A DNA stretch of 64,000 nt from Neobacillus cucumis (GCF_023715505.1 NZ_JAMBOH010000002.1:1-64000), one strand, 5' to 3'; counted from the stretch's first letter, positions 10,662-20,448 are shown. Translations and numbers: made by a program. The notes: generated by a model not told the origin, from the sequence alone.

Positions 10662-11321
10662 ATGAAATTTTTTATCGACACTGCAAATATAGACGAGATT
10701 AAGAAAGCTTATAAAATCGGGGTACTATCCGGTGTTACTACAAACCCATCCTTGGTTGCTAAAGAGGGAGTAAAATTTGAAGATCGTATCGCAGAAATCC
10801 TAAATGCCGTTCCAGATGTAGAGTCTGTATCTGCTGAAGTAACTCCAAATGCTTTAACAGCAGAGCAAATGATTGCGGAAGCAAATGAACTGATCAAAAT
10901 TAATGGTGGAGAAAAAAATATTACGATTAAACTTCCAATGACTTTGGATGGTTTAGAGGCTTGCCGTTATCTTACTAAAAAAGGTGTAAAAACTAATGTT
11001 ACTCTAATTTTTACAGTAAACCAAGCTCTCTTGGCAGCACGTGCTGGGGCAACCTATGTATCTCCATTCTTAGGCCGGTTAGATGATATTAACGAAGATG
11101 GGGTACAACTGGTTTCAAAAATTGCGGAATTGATCCGTATTCAAAAATTAGATACTCAAATCATCGCCGCTTCGGTTCGTCATCCAGACCATGTAACTCG
11201 TGTGGCACTGGCTGGAGCACATATTGCGACCATTCCATTTAAGGTTATTGAGCAATTGTCAAAACACCCATTAACCGATCAAGGAATTGAGAAATTTGCA
11301 ACTGACTGGAAAAATGCATAA
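10662..11321 (+). CDS. tal: Transaldolase (small TalC/MipB type)
   Basis: A 219-residue transaldolase of the small subfamily. The Schiff-base lysine is Lys90 in ITIKLPMT, and TTNPSL near 27-32 is also typical. It transfers a dihydroxyacetone unit between sedoheptulose-7-phosphate and glyceraldehyde-3-phosphate, giving fructose-6-phosphate and erythrose-4-phosphate. Some small transaldolases act as fructose-6-phosphate aldolases; sequence alone does not separate them. ATG 10662 follows GGAGGA. Confidence 0.93.
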   Translation: MKFFIDTANIDEIKKAYKIGVLSGVTTNPSLVAKEGVKFEDRIAEILNAVPDVESVSAEVTPNALTAEQMIAEANELIKINGGEKNITIKLPMTLDGLEACRYLTKKGVKTNVTLIFTVNQALLAARAGATYVSPFLGRLDDINEDGVQLVSKIAELIRIQKLDTQIIAASVRHPDHVTRVALAGAHIATIPFKVIEQLSKHPLTDQGIEKFATDWKNA

Positions 11322-11327
11322 AAGGTT

Positions 11328-11363
11328 CAGAGCGTTAGTGTCCTATTCATAGGATACTTACGC
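11328..11363 (+). other. Intercistronic hairpin between tal and pgi
   Basis: A long stem, gagcg...tcctat / ataggatacttacgctc, with no T-run after it. It is more likely an mRNA stability or processing element than a terminator, because pgi follows 35 bases later with its own AGGAGC site. Confidence 0.45.
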
Positions 11364-11397
11364 TCGACCTAAATAAACATAATAGGAGCTAATATAA

Positions 11398-12735
11398 ATG
11401 TCAATTTCATTTGATTATACAAACGCACTACCATTCATGCAACAGACTGAAGTGGACAACCTTAGTGAATTTGTACAAGTTGCTCATCAGATGCTTCATA
11501 AAAAGAAAGGTCCAGGTTCTGATTATCTTGGTTGGGTGGACTTACCTTATGATTATGAAAAGGAAGAATTCACAAGAATTAAGGCCGCAGCTGATAGAAT
11601 CCGCCAAAATTCCGATGTTTTAATCGTGATTGGAATCGGGGGATCTTATCTTGGGGCAAGAGCCGCAATTGAAGCACTTTCACATACATTCCACAACCAA
11701 ATGGGAAAAGAAACGCAAGTTTATTTTGCGGGACAAAATATCAGTGCTACCTATATTACCCATTTATTGGATGTTATAAAAGACAAGGATATTTCCGTTA
11801 ATGTCATCTCTAAATCCGGTACAACCACGGAGCCAGCAATTGCCTTTCGCATTTTCCGAGACTATTTGGAGAAAAAGTATGGTAAAGAAGAAGCAAGAAA
11901 ACGTATCTTCGCCACAACGGACCGGGCAAAAGGTGCCTTAAAAACCCTTGCCGATGAAGAAGGTTTCGAAACATTCGTAATACCTGATGATGTAGGCGGG
12001 CGATATTCGGTATTAACAGCAGTAGGGTTATTGCCAATAGCGGTTGCAGGTCTCAATATTGATAAAATGATGGAAGGGGCTAAAGCGGCTGCAGACAAAT
12101 ATAATAATCCAGATTTGGCCTCAAACCAGAGCTATCAATACGCTGCCGTAAGAAACGCCCTTTATCGAAAAGGAAAATCAATTGAACTCCTTGTCAACTA
12201 TGAACCATCCCTTCATTATGTTTCAGAATGGTGGAAGCAGCTATTTGGTGAAAGTGAAGGGAAGGACCAAAAAGGACTATATCCAGCTTCAGTGGATTTT
12301 ACAACTGATCTGCATTCCATGGGTCAATATGTACAAGAAGGACGTCGTGATTTGATTGAAACCGTCATATCAGTAAAAGAACCTAAACTTGATATCACAA
12401 TTGAAGAAGAGGCTTCTAATCTTGATGGCTTGAATTATCTAGCAGGTAAAACGATGGACTTTGTCAATAAGAATGCCTTTCAAGGTACTGTATTAGCGCA
12501 TGTTGACGGAGGGGTTCCAAACCTGTCGGTGGAACTAGACAAATTAGACGAATATACATTTGGTGAAATGGTGTACTTCTTCGAGAAGGCGTGTGGAATC
12601 AGCGGATTGTTAATGGGAGTTAACCCATTCGATCAACCAGGAGTAGAAGCCTATAAAAAGAACATGTTTGCCTTACTTGGAAAGCCAGGATTCGAAGAAG
12701 AAAGAGAAGAATTACTAAAACGCATTTCTAAATAA
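11398..12735 (+). CDS. pgi: Glucose-6-phosphate isomerase
   Basis: A 445-residue enzyme interconverting fructose-6-phosphate and glucose-6-phosphate. The family signatures are [10 protein letters not shown] near 139 and GGRYSVL near 200. The length matches Bacillus Pgi (about 450). As the last gene of the operon it returns fructose-6-phosphate made by Tkt, Tal and GlpX to Zwf, which makes the pathway cyclic. A strong terminator follows. Confidence 0.95.
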   Translation: MSISFDYTNALPFMQQTEVDNLSEFVQVAHQMLHKKKGPGSDYLGWVDLPYDYEKEEFTRIKAAADRIRQNSDVLIVIGIGGSYLGARAAIEALSHTFHNQMGKETQVYFAGQNISATYITHLLDVIKDKDISVNVISKSGTTTEPAIAFRIFRDYLEKKYGKEEARKRIFATTDRAKGALKTLADEEGFETFVIPDDVGGRYSVLTAVGLLPIAVAGLNIDKMMEGAKAAADKYNNPDLASNQSYQYAAVRNALYRKGKSIELLVNYEPSLHYVSEWWKQLFGESEGKDQKGLYPASVDFTTDLHSMGQYVQEGRRDLIETVISVKEPKLDITIEEEASNLDGLNYLAGKTMDFVNKNAFQGTVLAHVDGGVPNLSVELDKLDEYTFGEMVYFFEKACGISGLLMGVNPFDQPGVEAYKKNMFALLGKPGFEEEREELLKRISK

Positions 12736-12749
12736 TTTTTTGAAAAAAG

Positions 12750-12801
12750 AAGCTGACCCAAAAGGTCGTTGAATAACGACTCTTTTGGGTCAGCTTTTTA
12801 T
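12750..12801 (+). terminator. Terminator after pgi, also an end of the IS element
   Basis: A long hairpin (aagctgacccaaaaggtcgtt / aacgac...ttttgggtcagctt) followed by TTTTATT. The GACCCAAAAG core resembles the GTCCCAAAAG at 14311-14349 on the other side of the transposase remnant, so it probably doubles as an IS terminal repeat. Confidence 0.7.
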
Positions 12802-12911
12802 TCTCTTTCAGTTTTTTAGTATAATTTGGAAATTCGGATGATGTGAGAGGGGATTTTCCCTCTATTTTTTTGCTATTTTCAATTGTTTTTTGGAAGTGGA
12901 TTGCCACTTCA

Positions 12912-14225
12912 TTAAATTAGTGCAACACAAATAAGACCCCAATCCGTCGTATTTTTGGCACAGGAAGTTTGGAACGGGCAGTTAAAGCACTCCGTACATC
13001 GATACGTTCGTTTGACGGAATCGTACCCATTGTCTGTTTTTTTTCGACTTTCATATTGGAAGATAAGGCGTTTGCCATTTGAACAAATCCACTCATCAAG
13101 CTCTTCATCATAGGTCATATTTTCGACACGTCCGATTTGTTGTCTCCATGCCTTTGTTTGTTCTTTATCGAACGTGTTATATTTGATCAATGCCTCAATT
13201 TCTGCTTTTTCACAATGGGTATAATTTTCTTCACTTCCATAACCGGAATCAGCAATAACGGACTTTGGTTTTGGACGATTATACTTCTCCAATAGATCTA
13301 AATGGGGAATCAGGCAGCCAGGATCTCCAGCACGTTGATGAAGGCTGAATCCAATGATGAATTGATTTTCCGTTCCAATTTGTACATTATAGCCAGGTTT
13401 AAGCTGGTCATTCTTCATATGGTCCTCTTTCATTCTCATAAAGGTTGCATCATTATCCGTCTTGGAATAGCTGTTGCGTTCTCCGAACGTTGCCTTTTGT
13501 TCCTCAAACTTTTGTTTTCGAGGCAGAAGATCCTTTTCTAACTCATTTTCTTTAATTGTTTGTTCTTAGGATTTCGTTCCAATCTTTCCTCCAATTTACT
13601 CACGGTATCAGCGATTTTCTCGGAAGTAATTGGTGATTCTTCTAATTTTTCCTCCAATTCTAGATTCTGTTCTGCTTCTTCGTCTTCTTTCATGACTTGT
13701 TCGATGCCTAATACAATTTGTTGAAATTTCTCATCGAGTTTCTTATCATATTTTTCAGTAGATTTACGCCACACAAAGGTATACTTATTTGCATTCGCCT
13801 CAATCTTGGTACCGTCCAAGAAATAATCCTCCAGTTTCACTAAACCTTCTTCATGAAGGAGATCAACGACGGAAAAGAAGGTTTCATAAATAACCTCTTT
13901 CATCCGTTCAGAACGGAAACGGTTAATGGTACGGAAATCTGGTTGTTGCTCACCCGAAAGCCACATTAAGATTATGTTCTCCTTCAGTTGCTTTGCGATT
14001 TGTCTAGAAGAGTAAATACGAATGGAATATGCATAAAGAATAACTTTTAACATCATTTGAGGATGGTAGGGAGGTCGACCTCCACCTGGATACATGGATG
14101 AGAAAATAGTAGGATTGATTTTGTCGACCGCAAGGTCGATTAAACGTACGAGATGATGTTGGGGTAAAAAAAACTTGAATGTCCATTGGAAGAGTTAATT
14201 GGTTCGTGTTATACTGTTTGTACAT
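12912..14225 (-). pseudogene. IS1182-family transposase, at least two frameshifts and truncated
   Basis: The N-terminus MYKQYNTNQLTLPMDIQVF is followed by a frame change at an eight-A run near 14167-14175. The protein continues from about 14095 with GGRPPYHPQMMLKVILYAYS and DFRTINRFR...LEDYFLDGTKIEANANKYTFVW (a DDE-region Asp). A second frame change lies near 13540. It resumes with LKPGYNVQIGTENQFIIGF and IADSGYGSEENY, and ends at CPFQTSCAKN. The last 60-70 residues are missing and replaced by unrelated codons. It is not functional as read. Confidence 0.85.
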
Positions 14226-14310
14226 AAGAAAATCTTTCCTTTCTGATAATTTGTTGTGGTGACTAAATTATATCAAATGGAACGATTTTCTTATTTTTTT
14301 ATGCTCAAAA

Positions 14311-14349
14311 AGAGGATGCCCCAAAAGTTATACTTTTGGGACACCCTCT
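14311..14349 (-). terminator. Terminator of the azoreductase gene / IS end
   Basis: On the minus strand gagggtgtcccaaaagta pairs with the mirrored acttttggggcatcctc and is followed by TTTTTG. It lies 15 bases beyond the azoreductase stop. Confidence 0.65.
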
Positions 14350-14363
14350 ACTTTTGGTAGAGT

Positions 14364-15003
14364 TTAAAATTTTTTGGTGATTTCCTTTGCGGCTATAATT
14401 GCTTTCTCTTTGATTTCTTTTGCTTTTTCTGGGAATTGCACATGACCTTCGATAATAATTTCTTCAAAGTTTTGAATTCCGAAAAAGTCCATCATTACTT
14501 GAAGATAGCTATGCCCCATTTCCTTATTCGCTTCTGGTCCATTGGAGTAAACATCTCCGCGAGCTTGAATATGCAGGGCCTTTTTACCTTTTAAAAGACC
14601 CTGAGATCCTTTTTTGGAATACTTAAACGTTTTTCCTGATACCGCTCCAGCATCCAAGTAAGTCTTCATAATTGCTGGTACGGAAAAATTCCACATAGGT
14701 GTCACAAATATATATTTATCCGTTAAGATGAATTTCGCCCCAAGTTCAGCTAGTCGTCCAACTTTCGATCGTTCCGCGCTCGTTAATTGATCGTTCTCCT
14801 TTCTGAAGTTTTTCCCATCCACTAAAAACATCTGCATCCAGATAGGGTATGTCTGCTTGATATAAATCAAGGTGTACAACTTCATCCTGCGGGTGAATTT
14901 CTTTATATGAATCAATAAAAACCTTTCCTACTTCAAGGCTATAGGACCTTTCTGGATTAAGAGGATGTGCTGTGATATATAGAACATTTGCCAATAATCT
15001 CAT
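14364..15003 (-). pseudogene. azoR: FMN-dependent NADH-azoreductase (AzoR), frameshifted
   Basis: The N-terminal part (from 15003) reads [21 protein letters not shown]...[12 protein letters not shown], an AzoR flavodoxin-like start with the FMN-phosphate loop. The rest continues in another frame with [34 protein letters not shown] and KKALHIQARGDVYS to the stop at 14364. The switch lies near 14780. Together they would make about 210 residues, the normal size. AzoR enzymes reduce quinones and azo dyes by two electrons. It lies downstream of an HxlR gene, the arrangement expected for YodB-type control. Confidence 0.85.
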
Positions 15004-15078
15004 CCTACCTTTCTCATCTAGTGAGTAAACTATGTTTTTGGCGATTTCATTGTGAACCTAATAAAGTTAAAATGATTT

Positions 15079-15402
15079 TTATTTCTCTTTCATCCAACTC
15101 GAAGCCCATTGACTAATGGGTCCAAGTATTTTTCCTAATTCGCTTCCTTTTTTAGTTAATAAATATTCCGTTCTAACTGGTCGCTCAGGAATAACATGAC
15201 GTAAAACAATCCCATGTTCTTCTAATTCTTTCATTCTTTCCGTCAGTACCCTTTTACTCAAATCAGGAATGAGTGAGTTAATTTCGCTAAAACGTTTTGG
15301 GCCGCTTGATAATACATATATGATTAATCCAGTCCATCTTTTTCCAATTAATTCGAAAGTTTTTTCAACCTCAGGACAAAGGTCTGCCTGTTCTTCCATC
15401 AT
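15079..15402 (-). CDS. HxlR-family redox-sensing regulator (YodB/CatR-like)
   Basis: A 107-residue HxlR winged-helix protein: GKRWTGLIIYVL, PKRFSEINSLIPDLSKRVLTERMKELEEHGIV and PVRTEYLLTKKG. A single N-terminal Cys (Cys8 in ADLCPEVEKTF) sits where YodB carries its quinone-reactive Cys. Start ATG 15402 is preferred over TTG 15423 because GAGGTG (15412-15417) is at correct distance from it. It points toward the azoreductase remnant, its likely target. It is close to the protein at 490-801, so the two are paralogues. Confidence 0.87.
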   Translation of the reverse strand: MMEEQADLCPEVEKTFELIGKRWTGLIIYVLSSGPKRFSEINSLIPDLSKRVLTERMKELEEHGIVLRHVIPERPVRTEYLLTKKGSELGKILGPISQWASSWMKEK

Positions 15403-15613
15403 AATAACATTCACCTCTTTCAAATATATTCAATTTTGTTCCTTGTATACTTATTGTAACTAAGTTTCAATTAATTACAAAGTAAAAATGCATAAACTAT
15501 TTATAAAAACGCCACTGTCTGTGAATTTGTCAAAAAGTCGCCATAAATGATTTTTATTAATTATCAGAAACAAAATAAAGTGAACACATTAAAAATGAAG
15601 AAACAATAAAACA

Positions 15614-15645
15614 GGGAAAAGCTAATTTCTTTCATAGCTTTTCCC
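15614..15645 (-). terminator. Rho-independent terminator, minus strand
   Basis: gggaaaagcta / tagcttttccc; on the minus strand it is followed by TGTTTTATTGTTT. It lies about 45 bases beyond the stop of the unknown gene at 15691. Confidence 0.6.
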
Positions 15646-15690
15646 CACATTATGGAACTCTAATCGCATTTAGAATCTGACTAAGCATTA

Positions 15691-16182
15691 TCAAGCAATT
15701 TTACTTTGAAAGGCAATTTTAACATCTTCATAACGGATTTCTAATAATTTTTCTAATAATTCTAGCTTTGTTTTTAATTCTTTGATTTCCTTTTCGCATA
15801 CTACATTTGTTTGTTTAATCGTATTTATTAATTTCTTCACTAATCGTTTGAAATTGGGAGACTCAATTAGTAAATACTCGATTAATTCGATGGCAGCCTG
15901 TTTTTCCTGTTCGTTCTTGACAGCAAAAATGCTTTGCTGAAACGGTTCGAATACTGTAATAGATTGAAAATCAACCGTAGTTCTTATTCCAAAGTACCTT
16001 TTTTCTGTTCCATAAAACTCATTTTCCCTTATACGAATTAAATCCAAACCGACCATAAATTCATAAAAAGAAGAGTTATTATCTGGATAATTTATATTTC
16101 CAAGTTCAATGTTTGAAATCTTATCTATAAATATTTCTTTTTCTATTTGTGTTTGAATTACTTTTGATTCTAATAAGTTCAT
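15691..16182 (-). CDS. Hypothetical protein, 163 residues
   Basis: Not recognised. It is a soluble, acidic protein with no signal peptide or membrane helix. The second half (about 95-155) is rich in Leu/Ile/Lys/Glu with a probable coiled coil (KEIKELKTKLELLEKLLEIRYEDVK). It stands alone with its own terminator. The only context is the neighbouring spore-hydrolase operon, divergent from it. Confidence 0.6.
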   Translation of the reverse strand: MNLLESKVIQTQIEKEIFIDKISNIELGNINYPDNNSSFYEFMVGLDLIRIRENEFYGTEKRYFGIRTTVDFQSITVFEPFQQSIFAVKNEQEKQAAIELIEYLLIESPNFKRLVKKLINTIKQTNVVCEKEIKELKTKLELLEKLLEIRYEDVKIAFQSKIA

Positions 16183-16373
16183 TTTAATGACCTCACTATC
16201 TCAATTATTTTATACTACAGTGTACAAAAAAGTAACCTGGTTACATTTTGATTATATTTAATGGGCTAATATAAATCAACCAAAAAGTTTTTATTAAGTT
16301 AATTTTTTTTCCCTTTATATTTTTTAAAAAACTATCGAATACTATCTTTACGAAAATAGAAGGGGATATATTA

Positions 16374-17699
16374 ATGTTTAAAACATTGTCATTGTTAATT
16401 TTAATATCGGTTTTTCTTTTGAATAATCCACACTTAACAAATGCCCAGGTTATTCATGAAACACGATCCGGGGATACCTTAAATAAAATTGCATTACCAT
16501 ACAAAACAAAACCAGAAAATATTGCGAAATTAAACGGTATAAGAAAAGATGCTCATCTTGTCTTGGGACAAGCCCTATTAATTTCGGGTTGGACTTATGT
16601 AGTACAGTCGGGGGATACCATTGTGAAAATTGCTAATCGCCACGCAATGAGCACAAAACAATTAATGGATTATAACAGGCTGAAAACAACGCTCATCGTC
16701 CCAGGACAAAAATTAACCATACCCCATCCTTCTAAAATGAATATCTGGACGGGTACATACTTTGTTCCAAAAGATAAAAACACCAATGCCCAGATGCTGG
16801 AAAATTATAAAAATACACTTTCAGGACTATTCGTATTTGATTACCATCCAAATGATAAAGGTCAGCTTATAAAAGTCACAGAGAATGAGGCTCATAAAAT
16901 TGCTTGGAAAAAGAATCTATATCCATATGCAACAATAACAAACATTAGTCAAAGAGGTTATGATCCTGATTTGGTCCATCGTGTACTAAGCGATTCTGTA
17001 ATAAGGAAAATATTTATAAATAATATATATTCATTGCTGGATAGACAGGATTATCAGGGGGCTGTAATCGATTTTGAGATGGTAAGGCCCCAAGATAGGG
17101 ACAGTTTAAACCAATTCATTAAAGAATTGTCAACTAGGCTCCATAAGTCAAAAATGCATGTATTAATTGCAATGCCTCCGATGGCAGGTGATAAAAAACC
17201 TTCCTATTACGGAGGGTATGACTATAGGACACTTGGAAAATACGCAGATAAAATTTTTTTAATGACCTATAACTGGCATTGGCCAGGTGGCCCGTCCGGC
17301 CCAATTGCTCCTTTAAACGAAATACGTACTGTTTTAGATTACGCAGTTACTGTAGTACCAAGATCTAAACTAATGTTAGGGATACCACAGTATGCCTATG
17401 ATTGGACCATTTCTGGTGAACAGCGTACAGGAATAGCATATTCTACACAAGGCGCAATTGAGAGATACATGAGTCGTGAAAGCCAAATTTTCTATGATAA
17501 TAAGGCAGCCTCACCTTGGTTTAGATATGTAGATAAAAACCAAAAGATACATGAAGTCTGGTTTGAAGATCCCCGAAGTCTTCTTGCAAAATTTCGGCTA
17601 GTTAAAGAGTATAGATTGGGTGGATTGGGGTGCTGGCATTTAGGAACATCTATGCCACAAACGGAAGAAATATTATTAAAGGAATTTACTGTTCAATAA
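16374..17699 (+). CDS. LysM-LysM-GH18 spore cortex/peptidoglycan hydrolase
   Basis: A 441-residue secreted protein: signal peptide (1-24, ending TNA-Q), two LysM domains (about 26-68 and 72-115), then a glycoside hydrolase 18 barrel. The catalytic motif is AVIDFE with Asp233 and Glu235. The family (SleL/YaaH/YdhD) cleaves N-acetylglucosaminyl bonds in spore cortex. Unlike YaaH this copy has a signal peptide. A paralogue of identical length lies at 18380. A possible sporulation-type -10 (AATACTA, 16338-16344) precedes it. Start ATG 16374 has only a weak GAAGGGG site. Confidence 0.85.
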   Translation: MFKTLSLLILISVFLLNNPHLTNAQVIHETRSGDTLNKIALPYKTKPENIAKLNGIRKDAHLVLGQALLISGWTYVVQSGDTIVKIANRHAMSTKQLMDYNRLKTTLIVPGQKLTIPHPSKMNIWTGTYFVPKDKNTNAQMLENYKNTLSGLFVFDYHPNDKGQLIKVTENEAHKIAWKKNLYPYATITNISQRGYDPDLVHRVLSDSVIRKIFINNIYSLLDRQDYQGAVIDFEMVRPQDRDSLNQFIKELSTRLHKSKMHVLIAMPPMAGDKKPSYYGGYDYRTLGKYADKIFLMTYNWHWPGGPSGPIAPLNEIRTVLDYAVTVVPRSKLMLGIPQYAYDWTISGEQRTGIAYSTQGAIERYMSRESQIFYDNKAASPWFRYVDKNQKIHEVWFEDPRSLLAKFRLVKEYRLGGLGCWHLGTSMPQTEEILLKEFTVQ

Positions 17700-17733
17700 G
17701 TTTATGCCGAAAAGAGAGATGGAGTGATCATAC

Positions 17734-18387
17734 ATGGACGACAACAATTGTGACTTTTCACCTATGAAACAACATTTAGAAGATGGAATTGAAAATCTGA
17801 TTGTTATGCTTCAGTCTAACTTAAAGGTTCTGGGTAATGAAAATTATTGTGTATTGGGAAGTCTCGAAGACGTTAAAGAACATCTAAATGAAATTGAATC
17901 CATCGCTGCGTCTTATTATTTGAATTGCTATTTATCATCTTTTACGGACACTTATGAAGATTTATCCACGTCTGTTCAACAACTTTCAAAACATAGGCAT
18001 GGTGCACTGATTGTTGTGGAACGTCGTGATTCGATTGAGCCCATCATTCAAAAAGGAACAACAATTGGAGCAGTAGTAACACCAAAATTATTGGAATCCA
18101 TATTTTACCCTGGTAACCCGTTACATGATGGGGCAGTTTTAATACGAGGCAACCAAGTTGTTTCAGCAGGAAATGTCCTTCCATTAACAACAGATATAAT
18201 AGAAAAAAGACTAGGAACACGGCACCGTGCTGCTATTGGAATTTCAGAACAAAGCGATGCACTTGCATTGGTTGTTTCTGAAGAAACAGGGAAAATTTCA
18301 TTTGCCCTAAACGGAAAACTTTATCCAATTAATACAACTCAACCTATTAAATTTGAAGATAAATTAAAGGAGGCTCCCAATGATTAA
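17734..18387 (+). CDS. cdaS: Sporulation-type diadenylate cyclase CdaS
   Basis: A 217-residue c-di-AMP synthase joining two ATP. The DAC (DisA_N) domain spans about 65-200, with catalytic DGA at 132-134 and RHR at 163-165. The N-terminal 60 residues are helical, as in CdaS (YojJ) of B. subtilis, where they are autoinhibitory. There are no membrane helices, so it is neither CdaA nor DisA. CdaS is made in the forespore and affects germination. It lies between two GH18 cortex hydrolases and overlaps the second by eight bases, which implies one transcript and translational coupling. Confidence 0.9.
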   Translation: MDDNNCDFSPMKQHLEDGIENLIVMLQSNLKVLGNENYCVLGSLEDVKEHLNEIESIAASYYLNCYLSSFTDTYEDLSTSVQQLSKHRHGALIVVERRDSIEPIIQKGTTIGAVVTPKLLESIFYPGNPLHDGAVLIRGNQVVSAGNVLPLTTDIIEKRLGTRHRAAIGISEQSDALALVVSEETGKISFALNGKLYPINTTQPIKFEDKLKEAPND

Positions 18388-19705
18388 AAAACCCTTGTTT
18401 CTCATAATTTCCGTTTTTATGGTCTTAATGACACCAATCTCAGCTTATGCACAGGTAATACATGAAGTGAAATCTGGTGATAGTCTGACTAAAATTTCGA
18501 AACAATACCAAATCAATAAAGACAATCTAGCCAAGCTAAATGGATTAGCTAAGAATACTCAACTTGTCCTTGGTCAGGCTCTTTTAATACCTGGGTCGAC
18601 CTATTTTGTTCAATCTGGTGAAAGTGTATGGGAAATTGCAAATCGTCACGCAATTAGTGATAAAACATTAATGCGGCAAAACGGTTTAAAAAGCCGTGTA
18701 ATTGTTCCGGGTCAGAAACTGAGTATCCCTCGGCCGCCGAAAATGAATATTTGGACAGGTACATACTTTGTTCCAAAAGACATGAACACCAATGAATGGA
18801 TGCTGAATAGTTATAAAAAGACTCTTACCAGTATTTTCGTATTTGAATATAGGTCGGATAGACAAGGTAATATCATTGAAACACCCGAAAACCAGGCGCA
18901 TAAAATTGCTTGGAAAGAAGGCCTGCCACCTTATGCGACACTTACAAATTTAAGTGAAAAGGGATTTGATCCCGATTTAACTCATCAATTAATAGGCACG
19001 CCTTGGTTAAGACAAAAGTTAGTAAAGAATATATACTCCCTTTTGGATAGTCATGATTACAAAGGAATAGTAATTGACTTTGAACAGGTTCGGACAAAAG
19101 ACCGGGCTAACCTTAACCAGTTTATTCAGGAACTAGCCGCAAAACTTCATCCATCAGGAATGAAAGTTATGATGGCTGTACCTCCAAAAGAAGGAGATCT
19201 GATGCCGTCGTATACTGCAGGCTATGATTACCGCACACTTGGAAAATATCTGGATAAAATGTTTCTGATGACTTATGACTGGCATTGGCCAGGAGGGCCA
19301 TCAGGTCCGATTGCTCCAATAGACAAAGTAAAAGCAACCCTTGATTATGCTGTTTCTGTTATTGATAGATCAAAGTTGATGCTGGGGATCCCTCAATATG
19401 CCTATGATTGGGTGATAGGAACTAATAAGCGTTCAGGATCAGCATATTCCACCCAACATGCAATTGATTTATATACTGGCTATCAAAGTCCTGTTAACTA
19501 TGATGAGAATGCTGCTGCACCTTGGTTCAGATATGTCGATAAGAAAGGAAATCTGCATGAAGTGTGGTTTGAGGATCCACGCAGTTTACTGGTAAAGTTC
19601 CGTCTGGTTCGACAATATGAACTAGCAGGAATGGGATGCTGGCACTTAGGTCTAACCATGCCTCAAACAGAAAATATGTTACTGGAAGAATTTAATGTGC
19701 GTTAA
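18380..19705 (+). CDS. LysM-LysM-GH18 spore hydrolase, second copy
   Basis: A 441-residue paralogue of the protein at 16374 with the same order: signal peptide (to about residue 24), two LysM domains, GH18 barrel. The catalytic Asp233 and Glu235 (IVIDFE) are at the same residue numbers. Long segments are identical in both, such as MNIWTGTYFVPKD and LTHQ/LVH variants around a common frame, so this is a gene duplication around cdaS. The ribosome binding site AAAGGAGG lies inside the end of cdaS. Confidence 0.87.
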   Translation: MIKKPLFLIISVFMVLMTPISAYAQVIHEVKSGDSLTKISKQYQINKDNLAKLNGLAKNTQLVLGQALLIPGSTYFVQSGESVWEIANRHAISDKTLMRQNGLKSRVIVPGQKLSIPRPPKMNIWTGTYFVPKDMNTNEWMLNSYKKTLTSIFVFEYRSDRQGNIIETPENQAHKIAWKEGLPPYATLTNLSEKGFDPDLTHQLIGTPWLRQKLVKNIYSLLDSHDYKGIVIDFEQVRTKDRANLNQFIQELAAKLHPSGMKVMMAVPPKEGDLMPSYTAGYDYRTLGKYLDKMFLMTYDWHWPGGPSGPIAPIDKVKATLDYAVSVIDRSKLMLGIPQYAYDWVIGTNKRSGSAYSTQHAIDLYTGYQSPVNYDENAAAPWFRYVDKKGNLHEVWFEDPRSLLVKFRLVRQYELAGMGCWHLGLTMPQTENMLLEEFNVR

Positions 19706-19904
19706 AAGTAGCTCTAATATTAAAACCGTACCCCTTTATACAGAAAGTATTAAGGGGTTTTTCCATGTAACTAAAATAATTCGTTATCGATACATGTTTC
19801 CTAACTTTAACATTGGGAATGAGTTTTAGCAGCGCCTCAATTTTTAAATAATAATATTCGTTTAGAGTTACTTTTCAGCAAACACACATGAAAAGAAACT
19901 TCTC

Positions 19905-19932
19905 TTGACATTAGGAGCAAATTAGGTATAAT
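19905..19932 (+). promoter_or_regulatory. Sigma-A promoter of the spx paralogue
   Basis: TTGACA (19905-19910), 16-base spacer, TATAAT (19927-19932). Both hexamers are perfect. The downstream MhqR-type box would cover the transcription start. Confidence 0.8.
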
Positions 19933-19937
19933 GTATT

Positions 19938-19955
19938 TATCTCGAATTTGAAATA
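19938..19955. promoter_or_regulatory. MhqR-type operator in front of the spx paralogue
   Basis: TATCTCGAATTTGAAATA: left half perfect, right half 7 of 9. It starts five bases after the -10, an ideal repressor position. Confidence 0.55.
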
Positions 19956-20052
19956 TATTAAATTGAGATATATGATTATGGGCATTAAAAGTCTAAGGTA
20001 TATAAGATTTTTTTTAAGAAGAATCAAATATAATTAGGGAGGGGTTTTATAA

Positions 20053-20448
20053 ATGGTAACCTTATTCTCGTCACCCAGTTGTGCTTCCTGTCGTAAGGCA
20101 AAAGCTTGGCTAGAAGAGTACCAAGTTGAATTTTCTGAAAGAAACGTTTTAACTGATTCCCTAACAATTGAAGAGATTAAGAATATTCTTCGACTAACTG
20201 AAGATGGAACGGATGAGATTATTTCAACAAAATCAAAGGCATTCCAGAAACTAAATATAAACATTGAATCTCTTCCACTTCAAGAATTTTGTAAGGTGCT
20301 TAGAGAAAACCCGGGACTATTACGAAGACCCATAATCATTGATGATAAACGATTACAAGTAGGTTTTAACGAAGAGGAGATTCGTCAGTTCTTGCCTCGG
20401 AGAATCCGCTCATTCCAATTTCATGAGGCCAAATCATCTATTAAATAA
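20053..20448 (+). CDS. Spx-family RNA-polymerase-binding redox regulator
   Basis: A 131-residue protein of the ArsC/Spx family, the exact Spx length. It has the redox switch CASC (Cys10, Cys13), the [10 protein letters not shown] segment with Arg92 that reads thiol state in Spx, and [19 protein letters not shown]. Spx binds the RNA polymerase alpha C-terminal domain and switches transcription during disulfide stress. It could be the main Spx or a second copy; the operator upstream suggests a copy dedicated to electrophile stress. Start has a GGGAGGGG site. Confidence 0.88.
   Translation: MVTLFSSPSCASCRKAKAWLEEYQVEFSERNVLTDSLTIEEIKNILRLTEDGTDEIISTKSKAFQKLNINIESLPLQEFCKVLRENPGLLRRPIIIDDKRLQVGFNEEEIRQFLPRRIRSFQFHEAKSSIK

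Larger units (their letters stand above)
12750..14349 (-). mobile_element. Decayed IS1182-type insertion sequence
   Basis: A transposase remnant flanked by two related hairpin ends (AGCTGACCCAAAAG at the low end, AGGGTGTCCCAAAAG read on the minus strand at the high end). It separates the pentose phosphate operon from the azoreductase/HxlR pair. No target duplication could be confirmed by eye. Confidence 0.6.
19706..20052. other. Gap holding the spx promoter and operator
   Basis: No gene. The 5' part has a hairpin for the upstream operon (accccttta / taaggggttttt, about 19730-19761). The 3' part carries the promoter at 19905-19932 and the operator-like box at 19938-19955, with a further half-site TTGAGATA at 19963-19970. 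Confidence 0.55.

Noticed and set aside
14311..14349. A T-box or riboswitch before azoR
   Set aside because: It lies downstream of azoR and has a terminator layout; no conserved T-box sequence was seen.
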